64,000 nucleotides of DNA from an uncultured Pelagibacteraceae bacterium (GTDB taxonomy: Bacteria > Pseudomonadota > Alphaproteobacteria > Pelagibacterales > Pelagibacteraceae), in the NCBI GenBank assembly GCA_902551755.1, contig CACDEB010000002.1, forward strand, positions 1 to 64,000, written 5' to 3'. The notes under the pieces are model-generated. The model had not been told where the DNA came from and ran no database searches. It worked only from the letters and a program-made list of their open reading frames with translations. Shown one piece after another: positions 35,849 through 45,675 of this stretch. Every line of letters starts with the position of its first letter. Position 1 is the first letter of the stretch. The position numbers and the translations under genes are program-made.

Positions 35849-37159
35849 CTATTTTAAATTTTTATAAATCGGAAATTTTGAACACAGTGAAATTACTTCT
35901 TCTCTTACTTCTGCTTCAACTTTCGCATTATCGTCTGGATTTGCTGATAAACCTTTTATTGTTTTAGTTATTAGTTCACCTACTTTTTTGAATTCATCTA
36001 AACCAAAACCCCTTGTAGTTGCAGCTTGTGTTCCTAATCTTATTCCAGATGTTATCATTGGACTTTCTGTATCATATGGAATTCCATTTTTATTACATGT
36101 TATGTTAGCTCTACATAAACTGTCAGCTGCAATATTTCCTTTTACATTGAACGGTCTTAAGTCTACCAACATTAAATGAGTATCAGTTCCGCCTGAATAT
36201 ATTTTAAAACCATTGTTTTTTAATGTCTCAGCTAAAATTTTTGCATTAGCCATTACATTTGAAATATAATTTCTAAATTCTGGTTTTAATGCTTCAAGGA
36301 ACCCAACTGCTTTTGCAGCAATTATGTGCATCAAAGGTCCACCTTGATAACCTGGGAAAACTGCAGAATTAAATTTTTTAGACAAAGCTTCATTATTAGT
36401 TAAAATAATTCCACCACGTGCACTTCTAAAAACTTTATGAGTTGTTGAAGTAACAACGTCAGCATATTCTACTGGATTTGGATATCCTTTACCTGCAACT
36501 AAACCTGAAAAGTGAGCCATATCTACCATAAAATATGCTCCTACTTTATCTGCAATCTCCCTAAACTTTTTAAAATCAATTTGTCTAGAGTACGCACTTC
36601 CACCTGCAATTATAAGTTTTGGTTTATTCTCAACTGCAAGTTTCTCTATAGACTCATAATCTAGTAATTCTGTTTTTTTATCTACATCATATGCGATTGC
36701 GTTAAACCATTTTCCTGAAACAGATGCTTTTGACCCGTGAGTAAGGTGACCACCGGAATTTAAACTCATTCCCATTATAGTATCACCTGGTTTTAGTAAT
36801 GCTAAGAAGACTGCTCCATTAGCTTGAGCTCCTGAATGAGGTTGGCTATTAGCAAATTTACAATTAAATAATTTCTTTAGTCTTTCGTTAGCTAAGTTTT
36901 CAGCCACATCAACATGATCGCATCCGTTATAATATCTTTTTCCTGGATAACCTTCAGCATACTTATTAGTTAATACAGATCCTTGAGCTTCAAGAAGAGC
37001 ATTAGAAACAATATTCTCTGATGCAATTAGTTCAATATGTTGTTGTTGCCTAGCTAATTCATCATTAATAGCTTTATAAATTTCCGGATCAGTATCTGAT
37101 AAGTTTTTTTCAAAAAAGTTTTGATACTCTATATTTGTATATTTACCTTCACTAAACAT
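35849..37159 (-). CDS. glyA: Serine hydroxymethyltransferase
   Basis: Interconverts serine and glycine with methylene-THF, central to one-carbon flow from the sarcosine oxidase genes in this window. The 436-residue PLP enzyme shows [31 protein letters not shown], and the PLP-lysine region [18 protein letters not shown]. It is 3 nt downstream of the rpiB gene's end. Confidence 0.97.
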   Translation of the reverse strand: MFSEGKYTNIEYQNFFEKNLSDTDPEIYKAINDELARQQQHIELIASENIVSNALLEAQGSVLTNKYAEGYPGKRYYNGCDHVDVAENLANERLKKLFNCKFANSQPHSGAQANGAVFLALLKPGDTIMGMSLNSGGHLTHGSKASVSGKWFNAIAYDVDKKTELLDYESIEKLAVENKPKLIIAGGSAYSRQIDFKKFREIADKVGAYFMVDMAHFSGLVAGKGYPNPVEYADVVTSTTHKVFRSARGGIILTNNEALSKKFNSAVFPGYQGGPLMHIIAAKAVGFLEALKPEFRNYISNVMANAKILAETLKNNGFKIYSGGTDTHLMLVDLRPFNVKGNIAADSLCRANITCNKNGIPYDTESPMITSGIRLGTQAATTRGFGLDEFKKVGELITKTIKGLSANPDDNAKVEAEVREEVISLCSKFPIYKNLK

Positions 37160-37162
37160 AAT

Positions 37163-37591
37163 TTATTTTATTTTTTTTACCCTTCTCAAGTGTCTACCAC
37201 TTTCGAATCTAGTTTTCAAAAAAATATTAACACAATTTAAAGCTAATTTTGCGCTAATAAATCTCGATCCTAAAGCGATTATATTGGCATCATTATGTAA
37301 TCTCGATAATTTGGTATTTTCAATGCTATAACACAATGCAGCCCTTATATTTTTAACCTTGTTTGCGACTATTGACATTCCAACACCTGAGCCACAAACT
37401 AATATCCCACGATTTTTTTTACTTTTTGCAACACTTTTTGCTAATTTTTTTGCAAAATCTGGATAATCTACAGAATTATCATTACTGGGTCCTAAGTCGA
37501 AAATTTTTAATTTTTTCTTTTTTAATGAATGTTTTATTTTTTCTTTTAGTTTAAATCCAGCGTGGTCTGAAGATATATAAATTTTATTCAA
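37163..37591 (-). CDS. rpiB: Ribose-5-phosphate isomerase B
   Basis: Interconverts ribose 5-phosphate and ribulose 5-phosphate. Family text starts at once with IYISSDHAGFKLKE and continues CGSGVGMSIVANKVKNIRAAL and a C-terminal LKTRFESGRH. TTG 37591 is chosen because it follows the hydroxylase stop by 1 nt and gives the family's usual length (142 residues); the longer frame to 37702 only reads through that gene. Confidence 0.88.
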   Translation of the reverse strand: MNKIYISSDHAGFKLKEKIKHSLKKKKLKIFDLGPSNDNSVDYPDFAKKLAKSVAKSKKNRGILVCGSGVGMSIVANKVKNIRAALCYSIENTKLSRLHNDANIIALGSRFISAKLALNCVNIFLKTRFESGRHLRRVKKIK

Positions 37592-37592
37592 A

Positions 37593-38183
37593 TTAATTAA
37601 ATTTGTAATCAAGTACACAAGCAACAAGATGAATTCTATTCTCTTCGCCACCATTAAATGCATTGTGATACTTTTTATTATTCGTAATCCAAACTGATCC
37701 ATCAGCTGGCATGTGTTTAGCTACATTATCTATTACCATTATACATCCAGGGTTTGTTATAATTGGAATATGTAATCTAGGCTCCGGATCACGATGCCAA
37801 CTTAAAGTAGATCTTGGTTCCTTCAATAATAATCTTACTCTGCCTAACTTATATTTTTTTGATAATTCTTCATAAACAGTTTTAAAATAAGTATCTTTAT
37901 ATTCATCTATGAACTGTGTGTACTTTTCTTCGTCAATCATTTTGTCTCTTGAAACTTCTTTTCCATCACTGCTTGGTTTTGTCCAAAATACTCCACGAAC
38001 ATTATTTCCTTTAATTGATTCTGGATCTCCTGGTATTTGATTTAATGAAATTCCGGCAAAGTGAGGAATTCCTAGACTTGTGTCAAAACCTTTTAGGTTT
38101 AAAACTTTTGTGCAAGCTTCTCGAAGTTTGGTAATATCGAATTTGATATCTTGTTTTTGAAAATCGTTAAATGATAGTGACAT
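37593..38183 (-). CDS. Aspartyl/asparaginyl beta-hydroxylase-like 2OG-Fe(II) dioxygenase
   Basis: A 196-residue protein. The iron motif HxD is in STLSWHRDPEPRLHIPI, and the distal His and 2OG-binding Arg lie in YHNAFNGGEENRIHLVA, matching the Asp/Asn hydroxylase family. Homologues hydroxylate proteins or small amino-acid compounds; the substrate is unknown. It heads the rpiB-glyA-nrdR-rib operon, a fixed link worth noting. Confidence 0.85.
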   Translation of the reverse strand: MSLSFNDFQKQDIKFDITKLREACTKVLNLKGFDTSLGIPHFAGISLNQIPGDPESIKGNNVRGVFWTKPSSDGKEVSRDKMIDEEKYTQFIDEYKDTYFKTVYEELSKKYKLGRVRLLLKEPRSTLSWHRDPEPRLHIPIITNPGCIMVIDNVAKHMPADGSVWITNNKKYHNAFNGGEENRIHLVACVLDYKFN

Positions 38184-38252
38184 TTTATAACTTTTTTATT
38201 AATAGCTTATAAACTATTTTTATATATATTACTATTGTCGCATTAAAAAACA

Positions 38253-39254
38253 TTGAGAATGATTATCACTGGTAAATACCCCAAATTGAGAATGAGAAGA
38301 TCAAGAAAAACTGATTGGATGAGAAAATTAGTTAGAGAGAATTCTCTTTCTAGCAATGATTTTATATTACCAATCTTTGTAACAGAGGGAAAAAATAAAA
38401 AGATTCCAATTAAAACTATGCCTGAAGTTTTTAGATATAGTGTCGATAAACTTGGTCATATTGTTGATAGAGCCCTAAAACTTAAAATTCCAATGGTGGC
38501 AATTTTTCCTCAAACAAACAGTGGTTTAAAAGACTCTTATGGTAGCGAAGCTTTAAATGAAAATAATTTAGTTTGTAAGGCTATTAGAAAAATTAAAGAT
38601 AAATACAAAAATGAAATCGGTATAATGACTGATGTAGCTTTAGATCCATATACATCTCATGGACATGATGGAATTTTACGAGATAAAAGAATTCTTAATG
38701 ATGAAACGATAGAAATATTAATTCAACAATCTCTTTTACAAGCTCAAATGGGTAGTGATGTTATAGCGCCATCAGATATGATGGATGGGCGTATTGGTGA
38801 GATTAGACAAGAACTTGATAATAATTCGCTTAAAGATATTAAGATATTATCTTATGCTGTAAAATATGCATCTTCTTTTTATGGTCCCTTTAGGGATGCA
38901 GTTGGATCAAAAAAATCTTTAAAAGGTGACAAAAAAACATATCAGATGGACTTCAGTAATTCCGAAGAAGCTTTAAGAGAAGTGGCATTAGATATTAAAG
39001 AAGGAGCAGATCTTGTGATGGTGAAACCTGGTCTTCCCTACCTCGATATAATAAAAAAAGTGAAAGAAAATTTTAAAATACCAGTTTTGGCTTACCAAGT
39101 TTCAGGTGAATATAGTTTGTTAATGAATGGTATTAACAAAGGATTAATAAATGAAAACTCCATTTACGAAACTCTTATGTCATTTAAAAGAGCTGGTGCT
39201 AATGCAATAATTTCATATTTTGCAGATAGAATAGACAAAATTATTAAAAATTAA
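38253..39254 (+). CDS. hemB: Delta-aminolevulinic acid dehydratase (porphobilinogen synthase)
   Basis: Condenses two 5-aminolevulinate molecules in heme synthesis. The 333-residue protein shows DVALDPYTSHGHDG, with Asp and Ala in place of the zinc cysteines, so it is the Mg/metal-independent class. Both active-site lysines are present: one follows the DAVGSKKSLKGD region and the other is in MVKPGLPYLD. The 3' end overlaps recO convergently at TTAA. Confidence 0.96.
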   Translation: MRMIITGKYPKLRMRRSRKTDWMRKLVRENSLSSNDFILPIFVTEGKNKKIPIKTMPEVFRYSVDKLGHIVDRALKLKIPMVAIFPQTNSGLKDSYGSEALNENNLVCKAIRKIKDKYKNEIGIMTDVALDPYTSHGHDGILRDKRILNDETIEILIQQSLLQAQMGSDVIAPSDMMDGRIGEIRQELDNNSLKDIKILSYAVKYASSFYGPFRDAVGSKKSLKGDKKTYQMDFSNSEEALREVALDIKEGADLVMVKPGLPYLDIIKKVKENFKIPVLAYQVSGEYSLLMNGINKGLINENSIYETLMSFKRAGANAIISYFADRIDKIIKN

Positions 39255-39931
39255 GATTTAAAATCATCAATGAATTTTTTTCTTTGATGAGGAAAATTAA
39301 TACTATTAGGTAAAAAAAGATTTGTTTGTAAATACTCACTTATAAGATTCAAACCGTCTATAATATCTTGAGTATTTACATTATCTCCATCTTTGGAAAT
39401 AAGAAAATTAGGAACTTTAATTTTTTTTTGATTTGTAGTAATAAAAAATTCATCCTTTCCATTGGATTCTTTTTTTGCATATTTCTTTACATCTAAGTCA
39501 AAACCAATCAGTCTTAGAAAATCAAGTTCCCAATAAATATAATTTATATACCAATCTTCTTTTTCTAGAATTGAAAATAACTTATGAACAAGCTCATAAA
39601 TTGATGTATTCTCTTGATTTTCTACAGTCAGTAATTTTACTAAATTTAATGCTGCATTAATGCAGTACATAGATCTTTTTTGGGAGAAAAATATTGGAGT
39701 GTTTACTTTTAAAATTTCAACTTTAAAATATCCAAAACTGTCATTACTTTTCGAATTATAATTTAAATGAAGCTCATTGCCAATTTGTAAATAGTTTTTG
39801 ATTTTTTTTGATGATGCTCCGAAAATAATACCTGAGCACTTACCATGATTTTTAGTATAGAAATTAACAATAGTTGAATTTTCTTGAAATTTATTCTTTG
39901 ACAACAAAATACCTGTATCTGTCCAATTCAT
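39251..39931 (-). CDS. recO: DNA repair protein RecO
   Basis: Loads RecA with RecF/RecR. The 226-residue protein starts WTDTGILLSKNKFQENSTIVNFYTKNHGKCSG, the OB-fold beginning typical of RecO, followed by a helical domain. Zinc cysteines are not obvious. It overlaps rnc by 4 nt; era, normally between them, is absent. Confidence 0.9.
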   Translation of the reverse strand: MNWTDTGILLSKNKFQENSTIVNFYTKNHGKCSGIIFGASSKKIKNYLQIGNELHLNYNSKSNDSFGYFKVEILKVNTPIFFSQKRSMYCINAALNLVKLLTVENQENTSIYELVHKLFSILEKEDWYINYIYWELDFLRLIGFDLDVKKYAKKESNGKDEFFITTNQKKIKVPNFLISKDGDNVNTQDIIDGLNLISEYLQTNLFLPNSINFPHQRKKFIDDFKS

Positions 39932-40590
39932 TTTTTAAAAGTACCCAATAATTTTAAAGCAGCTTTCTGTTCAGCTTCTTTTTTAGAATTACCAATTCCT
40001 AAATATTTTTTTGAATTTTTTATTTTGACTGAAACTTTTATAACAGGTTTATGTCTTGGGCCTTTGTTTTCTATCACATTATAAATTGGAAGGGTTTTAT
40101 ATAATTTTAGAGAATATTCTTGAAGCATTGTTTTTGGATCTCTGTAAATTGTTAATTTTTCATTTAAAAATCTTTTCCAGTAATTTAAAATGAATTTTTC
40201 AGTTACTTCCAATCCTTGATCTAAATACAAGGCACCAACAATTGATTCAACTGTATCTGCTAAAATTTTGTTTTCTATTTTTGAATTTTCTTTGTTGTCT
40301 CCTACTAAAACATAATCCTTTAAAGATAAATAATTAGAAATTTCAACACATCTTTTCCTATTTACTAATGATGCCAATTTTTTATCAAGATCCCCTTCTT
40401 TATCATTTGGAAATAATTTATATAAATTCTTTGATATAATTAATCCTAATACTCTATCACCTAAAAATTCTAATTTTTCATTGTTATTAAGTGGATTATT
40501 ACTTTTGTGTGTTAGGCTTTGTATTAGGAGATTTTGATTTTTAAATTTAACACCTATTATTTTTTCAAAAGAACTTATATTTTTTTTCAT
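39928..40590 (-). CDS. rnc: Ribonuclease III
   Basis: Cleaves double-stranded RNA, including rRNA precursors. The 220-residue protein has the catalytic NEKLEFLGDRVLGL motif (Glu and Asp ligands), the second acidic site ILADTVESIVGALYLDQG, and a C-terminal dsRNA-binding domain with GIGNSKKEAEQKAALKLL. It overlaps lepB by 1 nt. Confidence 0.96.
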   Translation of the reverse strand: MKKNISSFEKIIGVKFKNQNLLIQSLTHKSNNPLNNNEKLEFLGDRVLGLIISKNLYKLFPNDKEGDLDKKLASLVNRKRCVEISNYLSLKDYVLVGDNKENSKIENKILADTVESIVGALYLDQGLEVTEKFILNYWKRFLNEKLTIYRDPKTMLQEYSLKLYKTLPIYNVIENKGPRHKPVIKVSVKIKNSKKYLGIGNSKKEAEQKAALKLLGTFKK

Positions 40591-41315
40591 TATTTAATTT
40601 TTTTAAAGAATCTGTCTAATCTAAAACTTTTATTCCACTTCCAAAACTCAATAAATCTTCCTATTTTTTTGTCTGTTGAAAAAAAAATAAATCTAGCCTT
40701 GCCAACAATATTATCGCGATGTACATAGCCAACGCTTGTTAAAAAGCGACTATCCTTCGAACAATCTCTATTGTCTCCTAAAAAAAAATAATGATTATCA
40801 GGTACAACAAATTCATCTGAATTTTGATACGATCCAAAATTATTATAAGCAGTTAAATATTCTTTATTTCCTATTTTTTCTTCAAAAAGATTTGTTTCTA
40901 AAACTTCACCACCACAATATATTTCCATTTCTGACTTCACTTTAGATTTAAGGATTTCAACGTCGTTAAGATATAGATTACCGTCTATAAATTGAATCTT
41001 ATCTCCCGGTCCACCTATAAGTCTTTTAATATAATCAGTTCTGTTATCCGCAGGAGTTTTGAATACAATAATGTCTCCCCTCTCTGGTTCATCGAAAAAA
41101 ATACGTTTTTTAATAGGACCTAAACTAAAAGGAAATGAATGCTTGCTATATCCATAAGTATATTTAGTTACAAAAATCCTATCTCCTACCAACAAAGTAG
41201 GCTCCATTGATGATGAAGGAATATAAAAAGGTTGAATTAATAAAGACCTAATTACAATAGCAATTACTAAAGCATAAAATATAGTTTTGATATTATCTAT
41301 AATTTTTTGTTTCAT
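40590..41315 (-). CDS. lepB: Signal peptidase I
   Basis: Removes signal peptides from exported proteins; anchored by an N-terminal helix (IKTIFYALVIAIVIRSLLI). The Ser-Lys dyad is in IPSSSMEPTLLVGDRIFV and DYIKRLIGGPGDKI, with GDNRDCSKDSR later. 241 residues. Part of the pdxJ-acpS-lepB-rnc run. Confidence 0.96.
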   Translation of the reverse strand: MKQKIIDNIKTIFYALVIAIVIRSLLIQPFYIPSSSMEPTLLVGDRIFVTKYTYGYSKHSFPFSLGPIKKRIFFDEPERGDIIVFKTPADNRTDYIKRLIGGPGDKIQFIDGNLYLNDVEILKSKVKSEMEIYCGGEVLETNLFEEKIGNKEYLTAYNNFGSYQNSDEFVVPDNHYFFLGDNRDCSKDSRFLTSVGYVHRDNIVGKARFIFFSTDKKIGRFIEFWKWNKSFRLDRFFKKIK

Positions 41316-41707
41316 TTAATCTTTTGAGTTATAACGTATGCAACTGAATATTCTCTTTCATCTGATAATGACAGAAAAATTTTAACTTTTTTCAATTTAA
41401 GTTTTCTTTTTAATATATTTTTTAACTTATTGCTTAAAGTAATGTAGGGTTTACCACTTCTTTTTTTTGATACATTTATATCTTTAAAATTAATATTATG
41501 TACAAAACCAGTACCAAGAGATTTTACGAAAGCTTCCTTAGCAGCGAATCTTTTTGAAAAAAATAAAACTTTCTGATTAATTTTTTTTGAGTCTTTAATT
41601 TCAGTAGATGTGAATATTCTATTAATAAAATTTTTGTTTTTAATAAGTTTTTTTATACGACTATTTTTAACAATGTCTGTTCCTACGCCAAAAATATTCA
41701 AAGTCAT
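41312..41707 (-). CDS. acpS: Holo-[acyl-carrier-protein] synthase
   Basis: Adds the 4'-phosphopantetheine arm to ACP. The 131-residue protein starts with IFGVGTDIVKNSRI and has RFAAKEAFVKSLGTG, the Mg-binding and substrate motifs, ending in LSLSDEREYSVAYV. It overlaps both neighbours by 4 nt. Confidence 0.93.
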   Translation of the reverse strand: MTLNIFGVGTDIVKNSRIKKLIKNKNFINRIFTSTEIKDSKKINQKVLFFSKRFAAKEAFVKSLGTGFVHNINFKDINVSKKRSGKPYITLSNKLKNILKRKLKLKKVKIFLSLSDEREYSVAYVITQKIK

Positions 41708-42417
41708 CTTACGATCTTTTTGAATTCTTTAATAATACTGGGCATACCAGACTCTAAACTTTCACCTATGATAAAGTGACCAATATTAAATTCTTTTATG
41801 TATGGAATTTTTCTCAAAATTTTCGTTGTTTTGTAATCTAAGCCGTGTCCTGCGTGTACTTCAATGTCATAATCAAATGCTAATTTACTTGCATCTTTAA
41901 TTCTCTTTAGTTCATTTGAAAATTTTGCACCTTTTTTAACTAAAATTGATATTTTTCCTGTGTGCAGCTCAACACATTTCGCTCCTATTTTTTTTGAGAT
42001 TTCAATATTTTGTTTTGAAGGGTCTATAAATAAACTTGTTCTGATTTTAGCTTTATTTAGTCTGGATATAATTTCTTTTAAATTATGAAAATTTTTTTTT
42101 AAATCTATTCCCCCTTCTGTGGTAATTTCTTTTCTTTTTTCTGGTACTATACAAACATAATTAGGCATGTTTCTAAGAGCAATTTTTAACATTTTGTTAT
42201 TACATGCCATCTCTAAGTTTATTTTAATTCTTTTTTTACAAAGTTTTTTTAAATCTAAGTCTCTAATGTGTCTTCTGTCTTCTCTTAGATGGACTGTTAT
42301 AGAGTCGGCTCCAGAATTAATTGCAATATCTGCAAATTTTAAAATATTTGGATGATTTTCTCCTCTAGCATTTCTTAATGTAGCCACATGATCAATATTA
42401 ACACCGAGTTTGGACAT
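41704..42417 (-). CDS. pdxJ: Pyridoxine 5'-phosphate synthase
   Basis: Makes pyridoxine phosphate (DXP-dependent vitamin B6 pathway). The 237-residue TIM barrel has GVNIDHVATLRNARGE at the start, DSITVHLREDRRHI, and the late HAGHGLDYKTT. It shares one base with the end of pyrE. Confidence 0.95.
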   Translation of the reverse strand: MSKLGVNIDHVATLRNARGENHPNILKFADIAINSGADSITVHLREDRRHIRDLDLKKLCKKRIKINLEMACNNKMLKIALRNMPNYVCIVPEKRKEITTEGGIDLKKNFHNLKEIISRLNKAKIRTSLFIDPSKQNIEISKKIGAKCVELHTGKISILVKKGAKFSNELKRIKDASKLAFDYDIEVHAGHGLDYKTTKILRKIPYIKEFNIGHFIIGESLESGMPSIIKEFKKIVR

Positions 42418-42998
42418 TATCTTAGATATCTACTTCCTGGTTTTGTAATTTGGATATTCTTTAAAGATGTTGGTAATTTATTTCTCTTATAAACTGGAAT
42501 ATCTAGTTTTACTTGAGATATAATTTTTTTTGTTATTTTTAATTTTTTCGATCTGTCTATTAGGCAAGCGATTCCAACAAACTTTCCACCAAATCTTTTA
42601 ATAAGTCTTACACACTCCAATGAAGATTTTCCTGTAGTGATTACGTCTTCTACTATTAATATTTTTGCTTTTTTTTTAATATTAAAACCTCTTCTAAGTT
42701 TAAATTTTTTATCTACTCTTTCACAAAAAATAGTCTCTTTTTTTAACAATCTTCCTATCTCATAACCAATAATTACACCTCCCATTGCTGGGGATAGAAT
42801 GATATCAAAACTTTTGATATTTCTTTTAATTTTTGTTGCCAAGGAACTTATAAATTTTTTAGCTTGAGTTGGTTTGCTTAAAAGCTTAGCACATTGAACA
42901 TATTGGGGTGAATGTAGACCAGATGAAAGTACGAAGTGTCCTTCTAAAAGAGCGTCAGTTTTTTTTAAAACTGCCAAAGAATTTTTTAAAGAAAGCAT
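42417..42998 (-). CDS. pyrE: Orotate phosphoribosyltransferase
   Basis: Makes OMP from orotate and PRPP. The PRPP site is ILIVEDVITTGKSSLE, and GHFVLSSGLHSPQYVQ is the usual substrate region of PyrE. 193 residues. The start lies 44 nt inside the spoT end, an unusually long overlap even here, but the shorter in-frame starts would remove conserved sequence. Confidence 0.92.
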   Translation of the reverse strand: MLSLKNSLAVLKKTDALLEGHFVLSSGLHSPQYVQCAKLLSKPTQAKKFISSLATKIKRNIKSFDIILSPAMGGVIIGYEIGRLLKKETIFCERVDKKFKLRRGFNIKKKAKILIVEDVITTGKSSLECVRLIKRFGGKFVGIACLIDRSKKLKITKKIISQVKLDIPVYKRNKLPTSLKNIQITKPGSRYLR

Positions 42999-44697
42999 AT
43001 TTTTTGTTTTTGTGTCTTATAATTTTAAATTTATACTCTCTTTGTTTTAACTCACTTATTAATTTTGTAAAGTTTTTGAGATCAGAAATAATTAGATTAA
43101 ATCTAAAATTAATGGAGGTTTTAGTTTTTTCTACCATTTCAACACTAGAAATGTTTACATGATTTTCACCAATCATAGTTGTCACTGTTCCAAGAACACC
43201 TGGTTTATCAGGTAACGAGATCCAAAGAATAGTATTATATATTTTGTCAGTTGGTTTAGAATTTTCTCTATATTGCCAATATCTCCTAATTGCAGCTCTC
43301 GCTTTACCTGTTTTAGCTGAACTTAACCAATGTAAAGATGGTGACTCTTTCTTTGATGTTGTAATCTTAACTACATCACCATTTCTTAAGATACTTTGTA
43401 AATGACTGTCTTTACCATTTATTTCTGATCCAATAGCAGTATCTCCAATTTGTGTATGTACAGCATAAGCAAAATCTATTGGGGTAGCATCTTTTGGAAG
43501 TTTAATCACAGATCCCTTTGGTGTAAAGCAAAATACATTTTCTTGAAACATTTGAAGTTTAGTATATTCATAAAAGTCCTCTGGATTTTCATTTCTCTCT
43601 ATTATTTCAACTAGATCTTTCAACCAATCGTATTCTTTCCAAGTCAAAGAATTAAATTTTTCAGAAGATTTATATTTCCAATGAGAAGCAATTCCTCTTT
43701 GGGCGTATTCATGCATCTGCATTGTTCTTAATTGAATTTCAATAGGTCTTTTGTTTGGACCAATTATAGCGGTATGTAATGATTGATATTTATTTATTTT
43801 AGGAGATGAAATATAATCTTTAAATCTTCCAGGTATACAATTCCACTTTTTGTGGAACACACCCAAAGTCTTATAACAATCTGATACATCGTCAACAATT
43901 ACCCTAAATCCGATTATATCTGTGATTTGCTCTAGCGAAGTTCTTTTTTTTTGAATTTTTCTCCAAATAGAAAAAGGTGTTTTCTCTCTACCAAATATTT
44001 TAACATTTAATCCTTCTGCTTTTAAAATTTTTTGAAACTCCTCGGAAATCATATTAAAATTTGAAATATTATTTTCTTTTATTTCATCAAGTCTTTTCTT
44101 AACGAGATGTCTTGCTTCAGGATTTAAAATTTCAAAAGAAAGATCTTCCAACTCATCTCTAATTCTATTCATGCCCATTCTGTCTGCTAATGGAGCATAT
44201 ATTTCCATCGTTTCTTTAGCTTTTCTAATTTGTTTTTCTTTGAGTTTTACAAATTTAATTGTTCTCATGTTATGAAGTCTGTCAGCTAATTTTACAAGAA
44301 GGACTCTTATGTCTTTAGAGGTTGCTATGATTAATTTTCTAAAATTTTCAGCTTTAGAGTCTTGAGCTGCTCGATTTTCAAATGCAGAGATTTTTGTGAC
44401 ACCTTCCACTAAATCAGCAACTTCTTGACCAAATTCTTCCTTGATTGTTTTATAAGTAGCTCTAGTATCTTCAATCGTATCGTGTAATAATCCAGTTGCA
44501 ATAGTTGCGCTATCAAGTTTTAAATCTGAAAGGATATTTGCTACAGCTATTGGGTGAATAATATATGGCACACCTTCATCCCTTTTTTGTTTCTTGTGAG
44601 CCTCGAGAGCGAAATTATAAGCTTTAGTTAAAGTTGTCGGGTTTAAAAACTTATTATATTCCCTTACCTTATTTATTAATTCTTCAGATTTAAGCAT
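42955..44697 (-). CDS. spoT: RelA/SpoT-family (p)ppGpp synthetase/hydrolase
   Basis: Controls (p)ppGpp. The hydrolase domain has the intact HD motif HDTIEDT (72-78). The synthetase has DIIGFRVIVDD and PGRFKDYISSPKINKYQSLHT. A TGS domain follows (VFCFTPKGSVIKLPKDATPIDFAYAVH), and a C-terminal ACT domain (about 505-565). At 580 residues it is shorter than typical (about 700); the region between TGS and ACT is compressed. It overlaps folK by 8 nt. Confidence 0.94.
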   Translation of the reverse strand: MLKSEELINKVREYNKFLNPTTLTKAYNFALEAHKKQKRDEGVPYIIHPIAVANILSDLKLDSATIATGLLHDTIEDTRATYKTIKEEFGQEVADLVEGVTKISAFENRAAQDSKAENFRKLIIATSKDIRVLLVKLADRLHNMRTIKFVKLKEKQIRKAKETMEIYAPLADRMGMNRIRDELEDLSFEILNPEARHLVKKRLDEIKENNISNFNMISEEFQKILKAEGLNVKIFGREKTPFSIWRKIQKKRTSLEQITDIIGFRVIVDDVSDCYKTLGVFHKKWNCIPGRFKDYISSPKINKYQSLHTAIIGPNKRPIEIQLRTMQMHEYAQRGIASHWKYKSSEKFNSLTWKEYDWLKDLVEIIERNENPEDFYEYTKLQMFQENVFCFTPKGSVIKLPKDATPIDFAYAVHTQIGDTAIGSEINGKDSHLQSILRNGDVVKITTSKKESPSLHWLSSAKTGKARAAIRRYWQYRENSKPTDKIYNTILWISLPDKPGVLGTVTTMIGENHVNISSVEMVEKTKTSINFRFNLIISDLKNFTKLISELKQREYKFKIIRHKNKKYAFFKKFFGSFKKN

Positions 44698-45241
44698 ATT
44701 TAATTATACCATTACTTTGATAAATCTTTATATCACTAATTGATTTGGGGTTTAATTTTTTTATTAAAATATCTATTTTTTGCTTATTTTTTGGATGTAT
44801 CCAGTTTTTTTTTATTTCATATAATGGAATTAAAGTAAAATTTCTTTGATGCATTCTTGGGTGTGGAGTAATAATTTTTTCTCCTTTATGAATAATGCTT
44901 TTGCAAGTATTGTTGAAATCAATAATATCAATATCGCAAGTTCGTGGTGCATTTTTTATACTTTTTTTTCTTCCTAATAATGTTTCTATTTTTTTTATTT
45001 TTTCAAACAAATCGATAATTGTTAAATCTGTTTTACATTCAATGATGAGGTTTAAAAATTTTGGATTCGATTGGTTTGGCCATGATGGTGTTTCATAAAG
45101 TTTTGAGACTTTTAGAAAGTAACAAAAATGTGATAAATGAAACTTAGTTTTTTCAATATTATCAGCTCTATTTCCCAAATTTGAGCCTAGCGCCAGTATG
45201 ATTGTATTATGACGATCTTCTAAAATATCTTGCTTTATCAC
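44690..45241 (-). CDS. folK: 2-amino-4-hydroxy-6-hydroxymethyldihydropteridine pyrophosphokinase
   Basis: Activates the pterin for folate synthesis. The core is [48 protein letters not shown], and [18 protein letters not shown]. The GTG at 45241 is a provisional start; a shorter product beginning near the TIILALGSN segment, right after the smpB stop, is possible. The still longer frame overlaps smpB for 180 nt and is not family-like. Confidence 0.85.
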   Translation of the reverse strand: MIKQDILEDRHNTIILALGSNLGNRADNIEKTKFHLSHFCYFLKVSKLYETPSWPNQSNPKFLNLIIECKTDLTIIDLFEKIKKIETLLGRKKSIKNAPRTCDIDIIDFNNTCKSIIHKGEKIITPHPRMHQRNFTLIPLYEIKKNWIHPKNKQKIDILIKKLNPKSISDIKIYQSNGIIKYA

Positions 45242-45674
45242 GGTTCCAGTCCCTTGTTTTTTTTGTTTGTCGTTTATCAAATCTTTTTTTACCTTTTGCG
45301 ACGGCAATCTCCAACTTTGCTCTCCCTTTTTTAAAATACATTTTAAGAGGTATAAGTGACAACCCATCTCTATTAACTTTACCAATTAATTTTTTTATCT
45401 CTCTTTTATTTAATAACAGCTTTCTCTCTTCTCTAGGATTATGGTTAGTAAAACTTGCCTCTTTATAAATTGGTATGTGTGAATTTACTAAAAAAAACTC
45501 ACCATCTTTTTCAATAGCATATGATTCTGCTATATTTACTTTTCCTTCTCTTACAGACTTAATCTCAGATCCTTTTAATACAATTCCTGCCTCTAAAATT
45601 TCTTGGAAAAAAAAATTAAAGGATGCTTTTCTATTTAAACAAATTATTTTTTTTCCAGGTTCTTTTTTTACCAT
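45207..45674 (-). CDS. smpB: SsrA-binding protein SmpB
   Basis: Partner of tmRNA in ribosome rescue. The 155-residue protein contains [52 protein letters not shown], and the C-terminal [20 protein letters not shown] tail that enters the decoding centre. It is 1 nt after dapA. Confidence 0.96.
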   Translation of the reverse strand: MVKKEPGKKIICLNRKASFNFFFQEILEAGIVLKGSEIKSVREGKVNIAESYAIEKDGEFFLVNSHIPIYKEASFTNHNPREERKLLLNKREIKKLIGKVNRDGLSLIPLKMYFKKGRAKLEIAVAKGKKRFDKRQTKKTRDWNRDKARYFRRSS

Positions 45675-45675
45675 G

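Noticed and set aside
37592-37702. Longer rpiB starting at 37702
   Set aside because: The extra residues come from reading through the hydroxylase gene in another frame; RpiB proteins begin near the IYISSDHAG segment.
38229-38238. ATTACTATTG upstream of hemB, matching the left arm of the lox-like dyad
   Set aside because: Only 10 nt of one arm match and the second arm is absent; likely chance.
45242-45385. Longer folK starting at 45385
   Set aside because: It runs inside smpB in another frame and has no FolK-like sequence before the LALGSN motif.
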